From NCBI GenBank assembly GCA_905221605.1, contig CAJNDS010000199.1, positions 62,001 through 126,000 of the forward strand: a stretch of 64,000 bases of DNA, read 5' to 3'. Position numbers and translations under genes: made by a program. The notes under the pieces were generated by a model. It was not told the origin of the DNA. It saw nothing but the letters and a program-made list of their open reading frames with translations, and ran no database searches. Origin of the DNA: Symbiodinium natans. Its lineage: Eukaryota > Sar > Dinophyceae > Suessiales > Symbiodiniaceae. Position 1 is the first letter of the stretch. Every line of letters begins with the position of its first letter. Shown here piece after piece: positions 23,236 to 34,769 of this stretch.

Positions 23236-24851
23236 TCACCTTTCCAGATCTAGGCCTACCTGCCGCAAGCCCCGGCCCCATGCCAAGGATTGCCAAGGCT
23301 CGATAATCTTTCGCACAAATTCTCCATATTCGCACTCGCCGCCTAGGAGCAGAACAAGGGGATGCGTCGGGACAAGGATGTAAAGTGACTGGCTCTTCAT
23401 CCAGTACGATGGCAAAGCGCTCGAGCGAAACGGGGGCCCTGTAATCTTTGTGATCCGAGTAGCTGTTGTCATCGTCAGCAGCTTGGATCATTTCCTCCGC
23501 CCTGAGTCATCATGCCAGATTGGCCAAGACAGATACATGCGTGGGCTGACGGCACTTTCCGCTTCGCCTTTCGATTAGCTAAACACCCCTCCAAAATGCA
23601 TTAGGGCATGCTCCGAGAAACACAAGATTCTGTGACAGAGTCGATCACCCCCGCCCGGATAAGTAAGTCAACCCAGGCAGCGCACCGTCAGGTGCGCTAC
23701 CCTGTGCAGGAACCCCTGTCACTGCCAAACTGAGCCCTGGCCATCATGCCCTCCCTTTGCGCATACTGCGCAGGTTCATTGCCATGAGGAATCTGTTGCC
23801 GTTCTATGGACAGCTTAGAAGTGCCGTCCGTCTACAATGACACCATACATGCCAACCCATCTTGAAAGATCTGCAACCTTGCACTTGTGAAATGGCCCCA
23901 CCGAGAGACGTGACTCAGACGCGTGAGGCTTCGCTAGGGATCAGCATCGACGTGGAGTCATCAGCTGAGTGCCCAGCTGCAGCGGGTTGACCTTCACACA
24001 GCCAAATGCTGCCAACAGAACATTTCGCAACCTGAAACCTGCAATGCAGTCCCCGTGCAATCCGAGTCCTTTTTCGCTTCGCTTGCCTCTCACAGAAGGG
24101 CACCCTCTCTTTTGCATTTAGTAGGGCCTCGAAGCCGAGCTTGACGAGCACGTCCTGCAGCTCGATGGCATCGATCGTTCCGCTCTTGTCCTCGCAAGCT
24201 GAAGTGTTTTTATTACTGTTGCTACTATGACGATTGCTATTCTTACGATGGCGATTGTTACTATTATTATTATTATTATTACTATTACTATATTACAGCA
24301 CAAACAGGGGACGCGCCGGCAAAAGCTTCACTTCAAGCAGGTGGGAGACGAATAGGAGACGTGATTTGCACACCCAACGCCCACGAACGAAGTGCAGCAA
24401 ATCACCATCCCAACCTAACAGAGCTGATTCTTCTGGCTAGGTCGTGTCCTTGTCAAAGATTTTGAACGCGTTCACCAGCTCATCTTCAGTGATCATCGAC
24501 CTATCAAACCTCAGATACACTTGCCGAAGGAGACCACATGAAAACACTGATCGTATGCTTTCAATGCATGGCCACTCAAAGGCCAGCCCTTCATTTTCAG
24601 CTTGGCGAACATGTTCACCGGATCAGGACATGCTGACATGCGAGGCGGCGCACTTGGCCATCAGCTTCACGAAGCCTGAGCAAAGAGGCTACACTCAAGA
24701 GCATCTCAAGAGCTCCTGAAAGGTATTGAAAGGTATGCACCAGAGAATCACAAAAAGACCCAAAAAGACCCCAAACCGCGCTGGTCCAACAGAGCGAAGC
24801 ACGCTGGAAGTCCAGGATCCCCTTGCCGTGGCTATCGATGTCATTCATGAC
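23236..24851 (-). CDS. calmodulin-like EF-hand protein (partial)
   Basis: Calcium-binding sensor of the calmodulin superfamily, presumably cytosolic. Exons: 24803-24851 ([11 protein letters not shown]), 24642-24675 ([10 protein letters not shown]; alternative end 24630), 24449-24500 ([15 protein letters not shown]), 24104-24190 ([15 protein letters not shown]), 23464-23494 ([10 protein letters not shown]), 23260-23342 ([13 protein letters not shown]), with a read-through stop at 23236. Joined, loop 3 is the textbook [12 protein letters not shown] and loop 4 is DDDNSGECEYGE. Loop 2 ([12 protein letters not shown]) lacks the acid at position 12 and has His at 3, so it probably binds weakly or not at all. 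Introns: 24676-24802 GT-AG, 24501-24641 GC-AG (or 24501-24629 GT-AG), 24191-24448 GA-AG, 23495-24103 GT-AG, 23343-23463 GC-AG. EF-hand 1 and the start codon lie upstream, perhaps at 27.0 kb. Confidence 0.87.
24191..24448 (-). other. GA-AG intron, 258 nt, inside an EF-hand loop
   Basis: Exon ends GACAAG, intron begins GACACG and ends TTGCGAG before GACAAGAGC. Splicing rebuilds [14 protein letters not shown], a perfect EF-hand, in phase 0. The intron carries a TAT-rich microsatellite at 24254-24295. Confidence 0.88.
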
Positions 24852-25134
24852 CTCGACTCAGAAAAAACAGCGACCGCCATGTAGCCAGGTGAGCGCACAG
24901 CTCTCTATTCGAGTCTGGCCGAATCAAACTGCATGTGTCTAGATGATGGCTCTGTAAAGATTTAGGAGGACACCATCTGACACCAGCGCTGCTGTCGAGA
25001 TTGATGGGCAAGGAAGTTGCAGATATTTCCAATGCTGCTCAGAAGCTTGCAGGAACCTGGGCAAGCAAGCTAGCATCAGCCCTTGCATCCCCCAGGATTC
25101 CTCTCCCCAATCTGCCAGGCTCAAACGCGCATGC
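24852..25134. other. upstream flank or intron of the calmodulin-like gene
   Basis: No exon for EF-hand 1 could be recognised here. Confidence 0.35.
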
Positions 25135-25252
25135 GATATGGGTAGTTCTCTACGTTGGGGTTCCTTTTTGGGTGCTAAACATAGTACGGCACCCGAGGGC
25201 ACCCGTAAACGATGGATCCCACAAGGGGACCCTTTAGAGAACTACCCATATC
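25135..25252. mobile_element. hairpin MITE-like element
   Basis: An 18-bp perfect terminal inverted repeat: 25135-25152 reads GATATGGGTAGTTCTCTA and 25235-25252 is its exact reverse complement. The 82-bp interior has no open frame. I see no obvious target-site duplication. A related AGTTCTCTAC occurs near 25324. It could be a non-autonomous DNA transposon or a stable hairpin of another origin. Confidence 0.6.
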
Positions 25253-25906
25253 CAATCAGCTTGGGCGCTGCCGGTCCGTGGGCTCTTCTCCAAGCCAGGC
25301 CAGCGCGGAGCGGATCTGACAGCAGTTCTCTACATTTGGTCATGGGAAGTTTTTCGGGCGCAGCCGTTTAGGCAACTAAGACCCAGAGTCTTGCGCAGAT
25401 GCCTGCATGGCATCTATTTTACCGTCCTGACAGGCGAGCTCAGGCTGAGGCATACCCTCGCGGCTTCACTCAGAACCTACCAGAAAAGGTCAAGCGCTGC
25501 AAAGTCAGTCCCCGAGCACATCGTAGAGGCGGAAGGCCCAGCAGAAATCCCTAAGCTCGGAGTCCCGAAAGCCACACCTCCGGCATCAGGGTAGCTGTCC
25601 GACTTCGATCTACTGTGTACAGTCCCGCTTGGTAGCCCCCAAGCTGCCTTGGCTACAGCAGACTAGTTAGCGGCTAGCGAAAAACCTGCCTGTCAGCGAG
25701 GAGGTATGACTCCGGGATTCCATCCACTCTTATCCGCTCTTCTTGCTCTTCGCCTCGCTTACCAGTGCACGGTGTATCTCAAAACATTCAATACGGGGGC
25801 TGCCCCCTCTGCTCTCGTTGCCAAGGAGCTCATGCTGGGCCGGAAGCTTCACACTTGCGGCAAGGTAGCGTCTGAGCCGAAAGAGGATGTGGAGGATGTG
25901 GCACAC

Positions 25907-26170
25907 CAGCCGGGCTGTTCCGGCTGTTCGGGCAAGCTCACGGCAGATTGCAGCAAACGATTTGCAAGCCAACAAGTCCCCTATCCAATTGTGGAGATTT
26001 GCAAGCGCGACATTGACCACGGTGTCCCAACACTCAACACTACTGCCAACTCTTCCCTCAAGGCTTTCAGACAGGCCACGCTGCATCTCAATCCCCACAG
26101 CCAACGGCAGTGCTTTCATCCTCCCTTCACCTGCCCCTCGCCCTTCGTGCGCAAATTTTTCACATGCTGC
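25907..26170 (-). CDS. exon of an unknown helical protein
   Basis: Acceptor GTGGCTTCAG precedes 26170. The frame then stays open past 25730. It contains AACEKFAHEGRGAGEGRM, EMQRGLSESLEGRVGS and LANLHNWIGDLLACKS. A GTGTGC donor at 25906 is one plausible end. The Leu/Ala-rich pattern suggests helices, and I cannot assign a family. It lies between the EF-hand-like exon at 27.0 kb and the calmodulin-like exons, so it may be a separate gene or an inserted exon of a larger one. Confidence 0.45.
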
Positions 26171-26499
26171 CTGAAGCCACGACCACAGGTGGTTTGAGGG
26201 CGTTGCATGGGGATAATTTCAAGGCGATTCCCCCGAGTTCCGAGGCCCAAGCTTCCAGGAGCTTCGAGCCTTTGAGGCCCTGCCGCCCGGGCTCCGCTGC
26301 CAGGCCTCCACCGCCGCAAAATCAAGCACAAAGTTCCGGACAGCCAAAGTGGGAGAAGAACAGCATGTTCAGTAACACCCGCAAACATGAGTTGGGAGCC
26401 AGACAGCCTCCTAAACACGTGTGTTCTCCACTGCTTTTAGAACAGAAGAACTGCATGTTTAGGAGGCTCTCTGCAGCGGCTGGTGCTTTAAGCCCCCTT

Positions 26500-26680
26500 C
26501 ACCTCTAAGCCCCCTGAGCCCCTGTAGCACTGAACCCTAACAGGCCAAAGCCCCTCAAGCTGCGAAGCAGTGAACCTTCACCCTCAAGCTGAAAGCCAAC
26601 CCTGGCATTCAAGGTTTCAACCCTCAACGGCCTTCTACCCTAAACCCTAAACCCTAACCCCCTCGAGCCCTCACTCCTGC
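26500..26680. repeat. degenerate CCCTAAA-type tract
   Basis: Scattered variants of CCTAAACCCTAA and CCCTCAAGC with a short perfect run at about 26639-26660. Telomere-like but not a true telomere. Confidence 0.6.
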
Positions 26681-26987
26681 ATAACCCGGCCGACGTCCCA
26701 CCCTGGGCCCATGATGCCAATGGTTTAAGGCCTCCTAGAACCCTGCATGTGGTGCCCCCAAGGCCTTCCGGCACGGCCTCTGTCTCCTCGTGCATCTGCA
26801 AGGGAACCGAGGACCTGCACGAACAATCCTCTGAGGTCCTTTGAGAGTTATCTGAGTTTTGGATATAATTTGTCGTCAACAGGACTCAAGGACCCCCCTG
26901 AATTGGCCCTCACATTCGTCCGACAGCATCCTGTGGAATCCTAAAGCGAACCCAGATCCATGCCCATGTTCGATGTCATTTCGTCAC

Positions 26988-27046
26988 CCCTCGCGCTTCT
27001 CCAGGATCTTCAACACCTGGTCCACAGAGACCTTGTTCTTTGCCTC
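26988..27046 (-). CDS. possible EF-hand-type exon
   Basis: Acceptor GACATCCCAG, then 19 codons (KVSVDQVLKILEKRE at the end) to a GTGACG donor, phase 2. If the first loop residues come from an earlier exon, the sequence aligns as positions 3-12 of an EF loop with N at 6 and V at 8, but Q at 12. The exon would then split its loop at the same place as the 24.19-kb exon of the calmodulin-like gene. It could encode EF-hand 1 of that gene, across an intron of about 2 kb, or be unrelated. Confidence 0.4.
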
Positions 27047-27099
27047 CTGGGATGTCAGCTCAAACGAACCCGCTTCACAGTAACCACCCTCATTGTCAC

Positions 27100-27900
27100 T
27101 GCCCGTGTGGCAACAATCCTGCCCCAACTTGCTCCACATGTTCCGCAGCCGCCAGGTGAGGTTCTCAACCTTGGCAGCGAGCCGCATGTGGCTATTTCGC
27201 CATCTCAACTAGAACTGGTGACAAAAAGATTTCGACGAGGACCTTTTGATAGATCACCTGCTTCACCTGCCACAGGCTCCTCCCTGTCATTGCAGGTATG
27301 GGCCAACTGTCTAAGACGACAACGTGACACTTGGTGCGGCAGTTGTTCCACCTTTGATTGCAATGGGCATGTCGAGAAACTGCTACTAGGCACTACGCTC
27401 AGGCTTACGACACATCAAGACACATCAATCAGTGTGGGCTCTGCCTTGGCAGCGGACGCCAGCGATAAAGAAACATTGTTAAACTTGCCCCCGCATCGGC
27501 CGACACACACGCAGTTGTAAACAATCGAGATCAACGAAACATGTAATTCGGGATAAGTATGGCTCGTGGTCTCATTAGACCAACGAGTTCCACGGAGCTG
27601 CAACCAGTCGGTTCACTGGTCGACAGGCTTGCGTGCTCCCCTACACGACACAGCCCAAAGTATCGACAAAATCAACTATTGTAGTTGTCGTTGTTATGAT
27701 GTAGCCGCTCTACATGCATGCTGCTCTCTGGCTCTCGAGGCATTATGGATGAGCAGTCATTCCGTCATGTCCCGACCTGCAACCGGTGGTGCCATAATCA
27801 GGAACGGACAGGGAAGCCGGTGCCAATTTGAAGCTCATGGTGTCATCGTAGTCGATGGCCAGGCATCCGAGCAGTAGCCAATGGCCTGCAGCTTGGCTTG
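27100..27900. other. no firm exon
   Basis: Short open frames only. This is probably the 3' flank or terminal exons of the gene upstream at 27.9-30.5 kb. Confidence 0.3.
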
Positions 27901-27939
27901 CAGAACTATTGCACAAGCAGCAAACTGGCGGATTGGATC

Positions 27940-30500
27940 CCTTCTGACACGCCTGGATGATGGAGGCCACAAAGATCGACATGCTGCCGACGACATCCGC
28001 CACATTGGCTCCACACAGTGCCTCTCGCTTGCCTGCTCAATGGCTCTGCAGAAGGCTCTCTGCAAGTACTGCAGCCACAAGGCGACCCTCCCCACCTCGC
28101 GCAGGACAGTCCACAAAGCAGAACGACATCATCTGCGCAGTGTACGCAAAGGAGCCAATGACATAAAGGATGTCCACAGCGCATTCCTTGAATAATCTGA
28201 TAGATCCAGCGAGCCCGATGTAAGGGTACGATGGTTGCAAGTTACTACCGTTAATTACTGTTCCTTGGGTCCCAAGTCGTGACATGTGGTCCGGTCCGCT
28301 TCAGACCTTCAGAACAACCTCGAGTTTGCCATCTGGGTTCATGTGGAATCAAGAAGCACTGGATCATAAGGCTGTCAACCACTGATTTTGAAAGAGCTTA
28401 ATCAGACTAGAAGATCGGGTCCCTAGTCGCGCAGTGCACTTCAGTTCTGAACGCCGTGACCTACTGGTGGAGAGAAATCTAGTGCCGCCTGTAGCACAAA
28501 AGTGGGCCTCTCCTGGCTTCGGGCCAATGTTAACCAGGGGTGCACAGTAGCGGGCTCAAAAGCACAGTTGATGATGTTGAAAACGGGGTGCAAGATTTCC
28601 TCCGCCCACCGCATCTGTGCATACCAAATTATGGATGAAACTGTGTTCTCGATCGTACTTGCTGGCACCTCTTACCAGAGGTGTCAACTCATGCCAGCTA
28701 GGAGCTCAACACATCTGCTACTGCCTACACGAGCAACTGCCGCAAGAGCTGCTTTCCGATCACCACAAGTGCGGGCAGCATCATTGATGGACAGGAAAGC
28801 GCGTATCAACCATGCCACCGCATCCACGGCATTGAAGACACAGTTGGCGATCGCAAAGCCACGCTCAGTTCCCGCCCTTGTGAGGCGCGAAATATTTCGA
28901 ATGGTCTCAATGGTGTCGTCGTCAGTGACGCCCAGTACCCGCGGATCTATTCCAGCAGTCTTTGCTTCAAAGAGGACGTTGGGCAAGGCGGCGTGATGCT
29001 CGTCTGGGCGCTTGCTGCTTCTGCTCTGCAGCCATCTCCGCACTTCAGCCGACTTGTTCCGATACAACTCAATGTTTTTGTCGTTGGGGGCATCTGGCGT
29101 GGACGTGCGCGCTTCAAGCAGGCCTCAGAGAGCCAAGGCAAGGAGTGGAGGTGACCAGTGATATCCAGTGACCGTTTCAGCCAAAGCAAAACAAAGGTCC
29201 GTAACAACCACCAAAAAGTTAGCTGAGCTAGCTGCAAACCAACAAAACCCACCAAGAAGACACTCTGGGCGGGACACGTCGCTCCTCTGGGGGGAAGGGC
29301 TGGCCCAGTGAATAGATCTTCTCCAGGATTGGCGGTATCTTTCTCCTTTTCTGAAACACCCGGCTGTCCATCAACGGCCTGCAGAGAGTTTCAAGGTAGG
29401 ATACTAGAATGTGGCCACGATACGTTACAGAATGCTCTGGCATGCTATCAACACAGGGACCATAAGCCGACCTGGCCCGACCTGGCCACTGAGCGCCCTG
29501 GGTCCCCTGAGTCTGAGCCCACGGCTTCGTGAGAAAGCAATCCTCCTTGAAGCCAAAGATGGTCGAGCCCGCGGCCGCGAGGTCGCGAAGCCTTGTTTCA
29601 AATTGGGGGAATTCGAGGGGGATGCATTGGCTTTGTAGAACTCAGAACCAGACCTCCATTCAGCCGAGACACGTGGCAGCCACACATGCGCTTGCAGGAG
29701 AGAGTGACTCCGCACAGGATCCGGCAGCACTGGCCAGGAAGGAGCCCACCCAGGTCAATTCCTTTTAGGGGTTTTATTGGGGTTCCTGTTAAGCGTTTCG
29801 GAGATGCTTTCGGGCAACGGCAAGCGTGGGTTCGGTCCTGAACCCCTAGGTGAACTGGTGCCATATTATCGGGTGCCGCATGCTGCATGCTGCCAGGACG
29901 TGCTGTGACATGCCTTTTGCCACCAAGTCACCGTAACGGCGTAGGCGACAGGCTCAGTACATCCCAGGGGCTCAGCGTCAGGACAAATCGCTGCCCGATA
30001 GATATTAACGATAGCATTCCCCAGATATGCAGAAGCTTGCACTGTATCGATGACGCAAGTGGTCGTCACCACCTGGGGAGTAGAACATCATTTCCAAACA
30101 ACTGCAATGAAATTCAATGAAGGCTCCTCTTAGCTTCAGTCCACAACGGCAAAGAAAAAAGTTTCCGCACCTTCGCTTCTTCGGGATGCGTGCTGTAGGG
30201 CACACCCACGTCGTCAAACAGGGACACATCGAAGAGCCTGCGCTCCAACAACATTTCAAAGGCGTCTTCCGAGGAGCTCGTGCTGCCGGGAAAAGGTACC
30301 TGGCCCCGGAGGGAATAGAGGGAGATGGTGCCCAGAATTCCCAGGCAAAGAGCTACACCGACGACTGTCGAGATCTTTGAGATCTTCCTCGTCCCAGCAT
30401 AGACAAGCCAGGGTGAAGGGACTGCCTCAACATCGAAACCTGAATCCTCAAAGCCGCGCTGGAGCAGACTGCTCCCATCCTCTGCAGTCTGGTAAGCCAT
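27940..30500 (-). CDS. membrane protein with repeated cysteine-bounded helical modules
   Basis: Exon 1 (30171-30500, 110 codons) starts with ATG and has one transmembrane helix (STVVGVALCLGILGTISL) after about 43 mainly polar residues. GT-AG intron 30073-30170 (98 nt) leads to exon 29932-30072. Further exons: ending 28729 (GTAGGC), 28096-28186, and from 28032 on, joined by a 63-nt GT-AG intron in matching phase. Four exons carry a module of Cys, about 22-26 mostly hydrophobic residues, Cys: CVIDTVQASAYLGN..C, CVFNAVDAVAWLIR..C, CAVDILYVIGSFAY..C and CGANVADVVGSMSI..C. I recall similar repeated modules in uncharacterised dinoflagellate proteins, but I cannot name a function. Exons between 29.9 and 28.9 kb and the 3' end are unresolved. 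Confidence 0.62.
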
Positions 30501-30613
30501 GAGCCCCCCACAGAGCCAGCTGGCGGGAACTGTTTGTCACAACAAGCGACATCATAAAGGAAGCATGTCAAACGAAACTGCGCCGATGATGAAGCCTCTA
30601 GCTGCCCGCGATT

Positions 30614-31136
30614 CTACACTTTTCTACACTTGGCATCTGAGCACTTGTCCCGGGCCATGTGCCAATCGCCACCGCGCTCCGTCCTCCTCGGTGACAGGCT
30701 TGTGACATGTTCAGTCCAATGATAACTGATTCCACCCTCTAGAAATTCCACTAGCGCGCGCCTCTGGGAATTCGTGTGCCGATCTGCTCTCCCGGAGAGA
30801 GGCTCTAGAAAGTACACATAAGTGCTCCCAGCAATGTCAACCAGAGGGACAAAGGCCCCAAAGCCTGGAGCTTTCATTGATTATCTGCCACACTACCTGA
30901 GATGACCCCAGATGCAGAAAAGGCGCATGTGTGTTGAAAGCATCCACAGCTGTTGCGGGTCAATATTCTCCTCCGAAGCAGCTGCCGGATGAATAACCGG
31001 AGAGACTCCGCGATTGCACGGGATTGGCTGCCCAAGCACAGTCCTCATCCTCCACCATGCGCAACAGCTCGCCCATCGAGTACTGCGCCCCTGCCTGGCA
31101 AAAACTTGCATCCATGGCATTGCGTGAACAAAGCTG
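30614..31136 (-). CDS. two terminal exons of an unknown protein
   Basis: Exon 30960-31136 follows acceptor GATTCTTACCAG and reads QLCSRNAMDASFCQAGA... with MGELLRMVEDEDCAWAAN. It reaches a stop at 30960 if unspliced. Exon 30614-30870 follows an AATGAAAG acceptor, contains GFGAFVPLVDIAGSTYVYF and RRALVEFLEGGISYHW, and ends with a TAG at 30614-30616, only 110 bases before the ATG of the next gene. If both belong to one transcript, the first must splice before its stop. No family recognised. Confidence 0.5.
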
Positions 31137-31169
31137 CTGGTAAGAATCACGAATAACAGCACTCAGCAT

Positions 31170-33595
31170 TGAACGAAAACAAAGGGAAATACACGTAGTT
31201 CCAACATCTAGGTTCCGCCACGGTAGACCCGGAACAGTGCAAGATCACCAAAGCATTCCGAGAACCATCAAGAACCACAGCTTTGCCCTTCACGAGGAGC
31301 ACGAGCGCACCCGAACTCCCCGGAAAAGCGGGAGCTCCACTTGCTACACCCTAAACGTTGGGACCCCAAGGGTTAAGGGTTTCAGGTTTAGCGTTCAGAA
31401 TTCAAGGCTCAGGGGTGCTGTCACGGAATTAACTTTGCATTCTTCCAAACCTCGGTGTGGGCCTGTTCTCGGACAGAACCCCCTCAGAGAACCACTGATG
31501 AGTACCCACGCCATCCCAACTCCCAAAGATCCCATGCCCATGGTATCCCACACCGCATTTTGCACGGTATCCCAAGAACATCCTGGGGCGCCAAGTTCAT
31601 TGATGTTGTTTGCTCTTTCACTCGCTCAGCTCAGAAATTGCAACACGAAGAAAGACCACAGTGAATGCAGATACAGGCCGTTTCACTCTTTCTCTGATTC
31701 TACATTAGTAACTGAGCAGTCACATGTTTAAAAGCACAGAACAAGCAAATCCCACGCGTAGATGAGCCCACACTTTTCGGAGTCTGGCGAGAATGGCGGC
31801 TTTGCTGCAGCCCGTCTGCGCAGCCGGCTCTCCACTGGACTCTGTATGTGGCAGGCAGTCAAAAATGTTCGCCGTACCTTGCATGTCCATTGGGCGCCCC
31901 ATACAGCACAGAGACCAAGAGCAAGAGCAGACAAGCCTGTGTCCTGCTTACTGCGATGTTCACTACTGCAGACCGTCCGAAAGCGGCAAAGGCAACAACG
32001 TCAAAAACGGCCCGCCGACATCCGACATCATCCCTCTGTGAACACTACGTACAGCGAGACGTACAAGTACCGATACACAACCTTTGCATCTACCACTGAC
32101 GATCAAGCAAGTCAATCAAGTAAGCAGGACTCGCCAACAAGCTCCATCCAGACTGGAGTTAGCTAAGTCAAGAATGGTCAAACACAAACTGAATGCGCGC
32201 ACGCGCCAAGGTGAAACACTTGCACGACCCACGAGATTCTCAGATGAAATCTTGCACCTTGTCCAGCTGCTCTTTGCCTCTCAACAACTGCCAGTCCAAA
32301 CGCCGGGGCACTGGTTCTGAGAATCCTGACATACCCTGACAACCTGTCTCGCTGCAACCTTCGAGCCTTGGATCGGAGAAGTCCTTTGTGCCATGCGGCT
32401 ATATGCGGCTATTGGCTCACCATTTTGCTTGCTTCAGCTCACGAGCTGTGTGCATGTTATGCCGCGTTGCTTCCTCGTTTCGAGAGCGAGCGGCAAAGTT
32501 TGGAGTCTGTGCTGAGTGCTTGCACCAAGTCTAAGTGTTCTTTGTTTATCGTCCGGCCTGCAGTGACCTTCAGTGTCTGAGAAGCCTGAGTCCGAATGCG
32601 GCCACTCCTTTCAGGCATGAGTTTAAATTTCTGCAATTTCTTCCCCTGAACGCGTTCCAAAGGCCCGCAAAGATATTTGGCCTGACGGAACCAAAGCTAA
32701 TAAGCTCAGAGAGCTTTAGACTTTAGACACGTGCATCACCAATGTGGAAAGCTCAACTTGTCTCGATGCATTCGTTGCATTGCCGCTCATCACCGTGATG
32801 GCCTTGCCTGGATCATCAATCAAGCGATGCCACTGGTCCGACGTACTTGACTTCCGAAGCGTCACGGACACCTGAACAATGCTCAGCTTGAATAAGCTAC
32901 CACGCGCACGGATTCAGCAGATGATTTCCAGTCCCTCCAAATCGGATTCCACTCTTGGCTCTGTTGATGCTTGCAAACGCGCATGCTGCCTTGTGGCCGC
33001 TTGTAGACAACGAGTACTTGCACTCCTGTCGAGACACAAGTAGCAGCGGCAGGGTCAGATGAACAACGATGTCCGCAGCCACGGCGAAGGTTGAGTAACG
33101 AGCAGTGGCTCACAGGTTTGACATTTGACAGCAACGTGCCTTGGCCTGCACAGGGCCAAACAAACGCCCCGAGAGTCGCCAAACGCGGCCGCCCGGGCCA
33201 AGCAAGTAAAGCGAAAGCCGCCGCTCCTGCCCAAAAATGATCTCTCATGCGATACAAGAAAGGTGGCGTGACATATCGTGGCATATAGACTGCAACAAGA
33301 AAGGCATCGCACCTTCAAAACCCCATGCGAGTTGGGCCGGCTTGTAGTCATTCTAACACCCGCAACCCTGCTGGCTCCCGTTGTGGGCTCATGCACCTAC
33401 GCAGTCTACGGCCCGGAATCGTGGCTTGAAACCTGCAGGTCTGTTCTTCGCGCCAGATCCGAGCACGTCTGCCGTGCAAAAGGCCAATGGGCTGCATGGG
33501 CTGCCTAACCCCGCCCGCCGCCGGCCGCCACTACATTCGCAGCGTTGTGGTCACTAAGGCTCGTTGCGGCGCTCGTGCATCTGGCATCCATTCAC
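31170..33595. other. no recognisable gene
   Basis: A short telomere-like patch (ACCCTAAACG, AAGGGTTAAGGG) sits near 31347-31380. Otherwise I see no exon with two good edges. Confidence 0.35.
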
Positions 33596-33841
33596 GCGCC
33601 CTCGCAGCTGTGTGGGCTCTGTTGCTGATGGTTTCCACTATTTGCGTCGTCATGCTGCGCCATGACAGCTTAAAGACCGCGCACGAAGCGTCAACAGTCA
33701 AGAGATTGCAGCAACACAGAAGCCAGCTGCTTGTTTGCGCCAAAGACCCCGCGCCTGGAAGGAGGCGTATGCGTCGGTAAACTGGTCGACTTCCAGCTCC
33801 TCGGCCTTCACCTGCGCTCCTACGTTCTGAACTCCTAGTCT
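33596..33841 (-). CDS. two exons of an unknown protein
   Basis: Exon 33755-33841 (29 codons, phase 0; VQNVGAQVKAEELEVDQF) ends at a GC donor (GCGCGG). A GC-AG intron of 86 bases leads to acceptor CTTTAAG and exon 33596-33668 (SMTTQIVETISNRAHTAA), again in phase 0. A plus-strand frame over the same region would give a single-helix membrane protein, but the paired splice sites and acidic/polar composition favour the minus strand. No family recognised. Confidence 0.5.
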
Positions 33842-34507
33842 CTTTGTCTTGCCATCTATTGGACGTTTCAAAATGCTGTTGCGTGTCCAGCATACATCGA
33901 TGCACAACCAGAAGAACATTACATTTGCACCTCAGAATGATCTGCATGTCCCTATGCCAAGACAGCTTGCAGTCAAGCAGCATAGATTTTAACTGTTCCT
34001 GCGCGGGTACGGGGCGACATTTACATCCATGCCAAATCACACGTTCCAACTGTCGGGTCTACCTTCGTTGCAGTGTAATCATGAGACAAAAAACCGCAAC
34101 TTTGTCATTGGCAAAAGCATTGTATTCGTAGCAAGTTGTCCTTTTTGGCTGCCTTCGTCCAGAAACATGTACTTCGTCCTGAGTTCAGCGTGCGGCCGAC
34201 TTGCAAAATGTTCGTCCCCCATCGCCATTCGTGCACGGAAACTTCATAATGTGGTCTGCAGGTGCTGACATGTGCGAGCACAGGTTGAGCGGCGGACATT
34301 TGTTCAGATGTTCGCGAGATCCACTCAGGCTTCCCATCTGCAACAGCATCATCGTCATCATCCTCCGCCTTGGCCGGGGTCGCGTGCTCAAGTCTTGCTC
34401 TTCTCCACTCCCGTTTCTGGAATGCTGAATACAGTGAATACAGCCCAGCCCAAGTCCGAAATTGATTCTGCTCTCAAGCGCGACGGGCCCACCAAGTTTA
34501 GCCCACC
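33842..34507. other. no firm exon
   Basis: Probably introns of minus-strand genes. Nothing specific recognised. Confidence 0.3.
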
Positions 34508-34610
34508 TTCCCGAGCACGAGCAGTACTGCTCTCGCCTCAGCACGCTCGTTTGCTCTCGCACTTCTTCTTCGATGGAATTAAGAGCATGGGAGTATGCGT
34601 GCCAACGCAT
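34508..34610 (-). CDS. exon of an unknown, probably coiled-coil protein
   Basis: The frame contains ALNSIEEEVREQTSVLRREQ with heptad-like spacing, and ends at a GTGGGC donor at 34507. The acceptor is not clear. Confidence 0.4.
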
Positions 34611-34769
34611 TTTGTCTAACGGCTCTCAGCTTTCGGCTTGGCTCTGCATAGCCTGGCACATTTTCCAGGCCCTGGGGCAGGGCAAAGCTGGTTGCAACGC
34701 GGAGCTGTGAGGTGACACGAAGAGCTTCCAATCACAGCAACCCTTGGGCAGGGCCTAGGGGGTGTAAGT

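Noticed and set aside
24118-24303. Ile/Val-rich membrane-like peptide
   Set aside because: It is the translation of the TAT microsatellite inside the GA-AG intron.
33487-33780. plus-strand single-helix membrane protein
   Set aside because: It overlaps two minus-strand exons joined by a phase-matched GC-AG intron; the minus reading is better supported.
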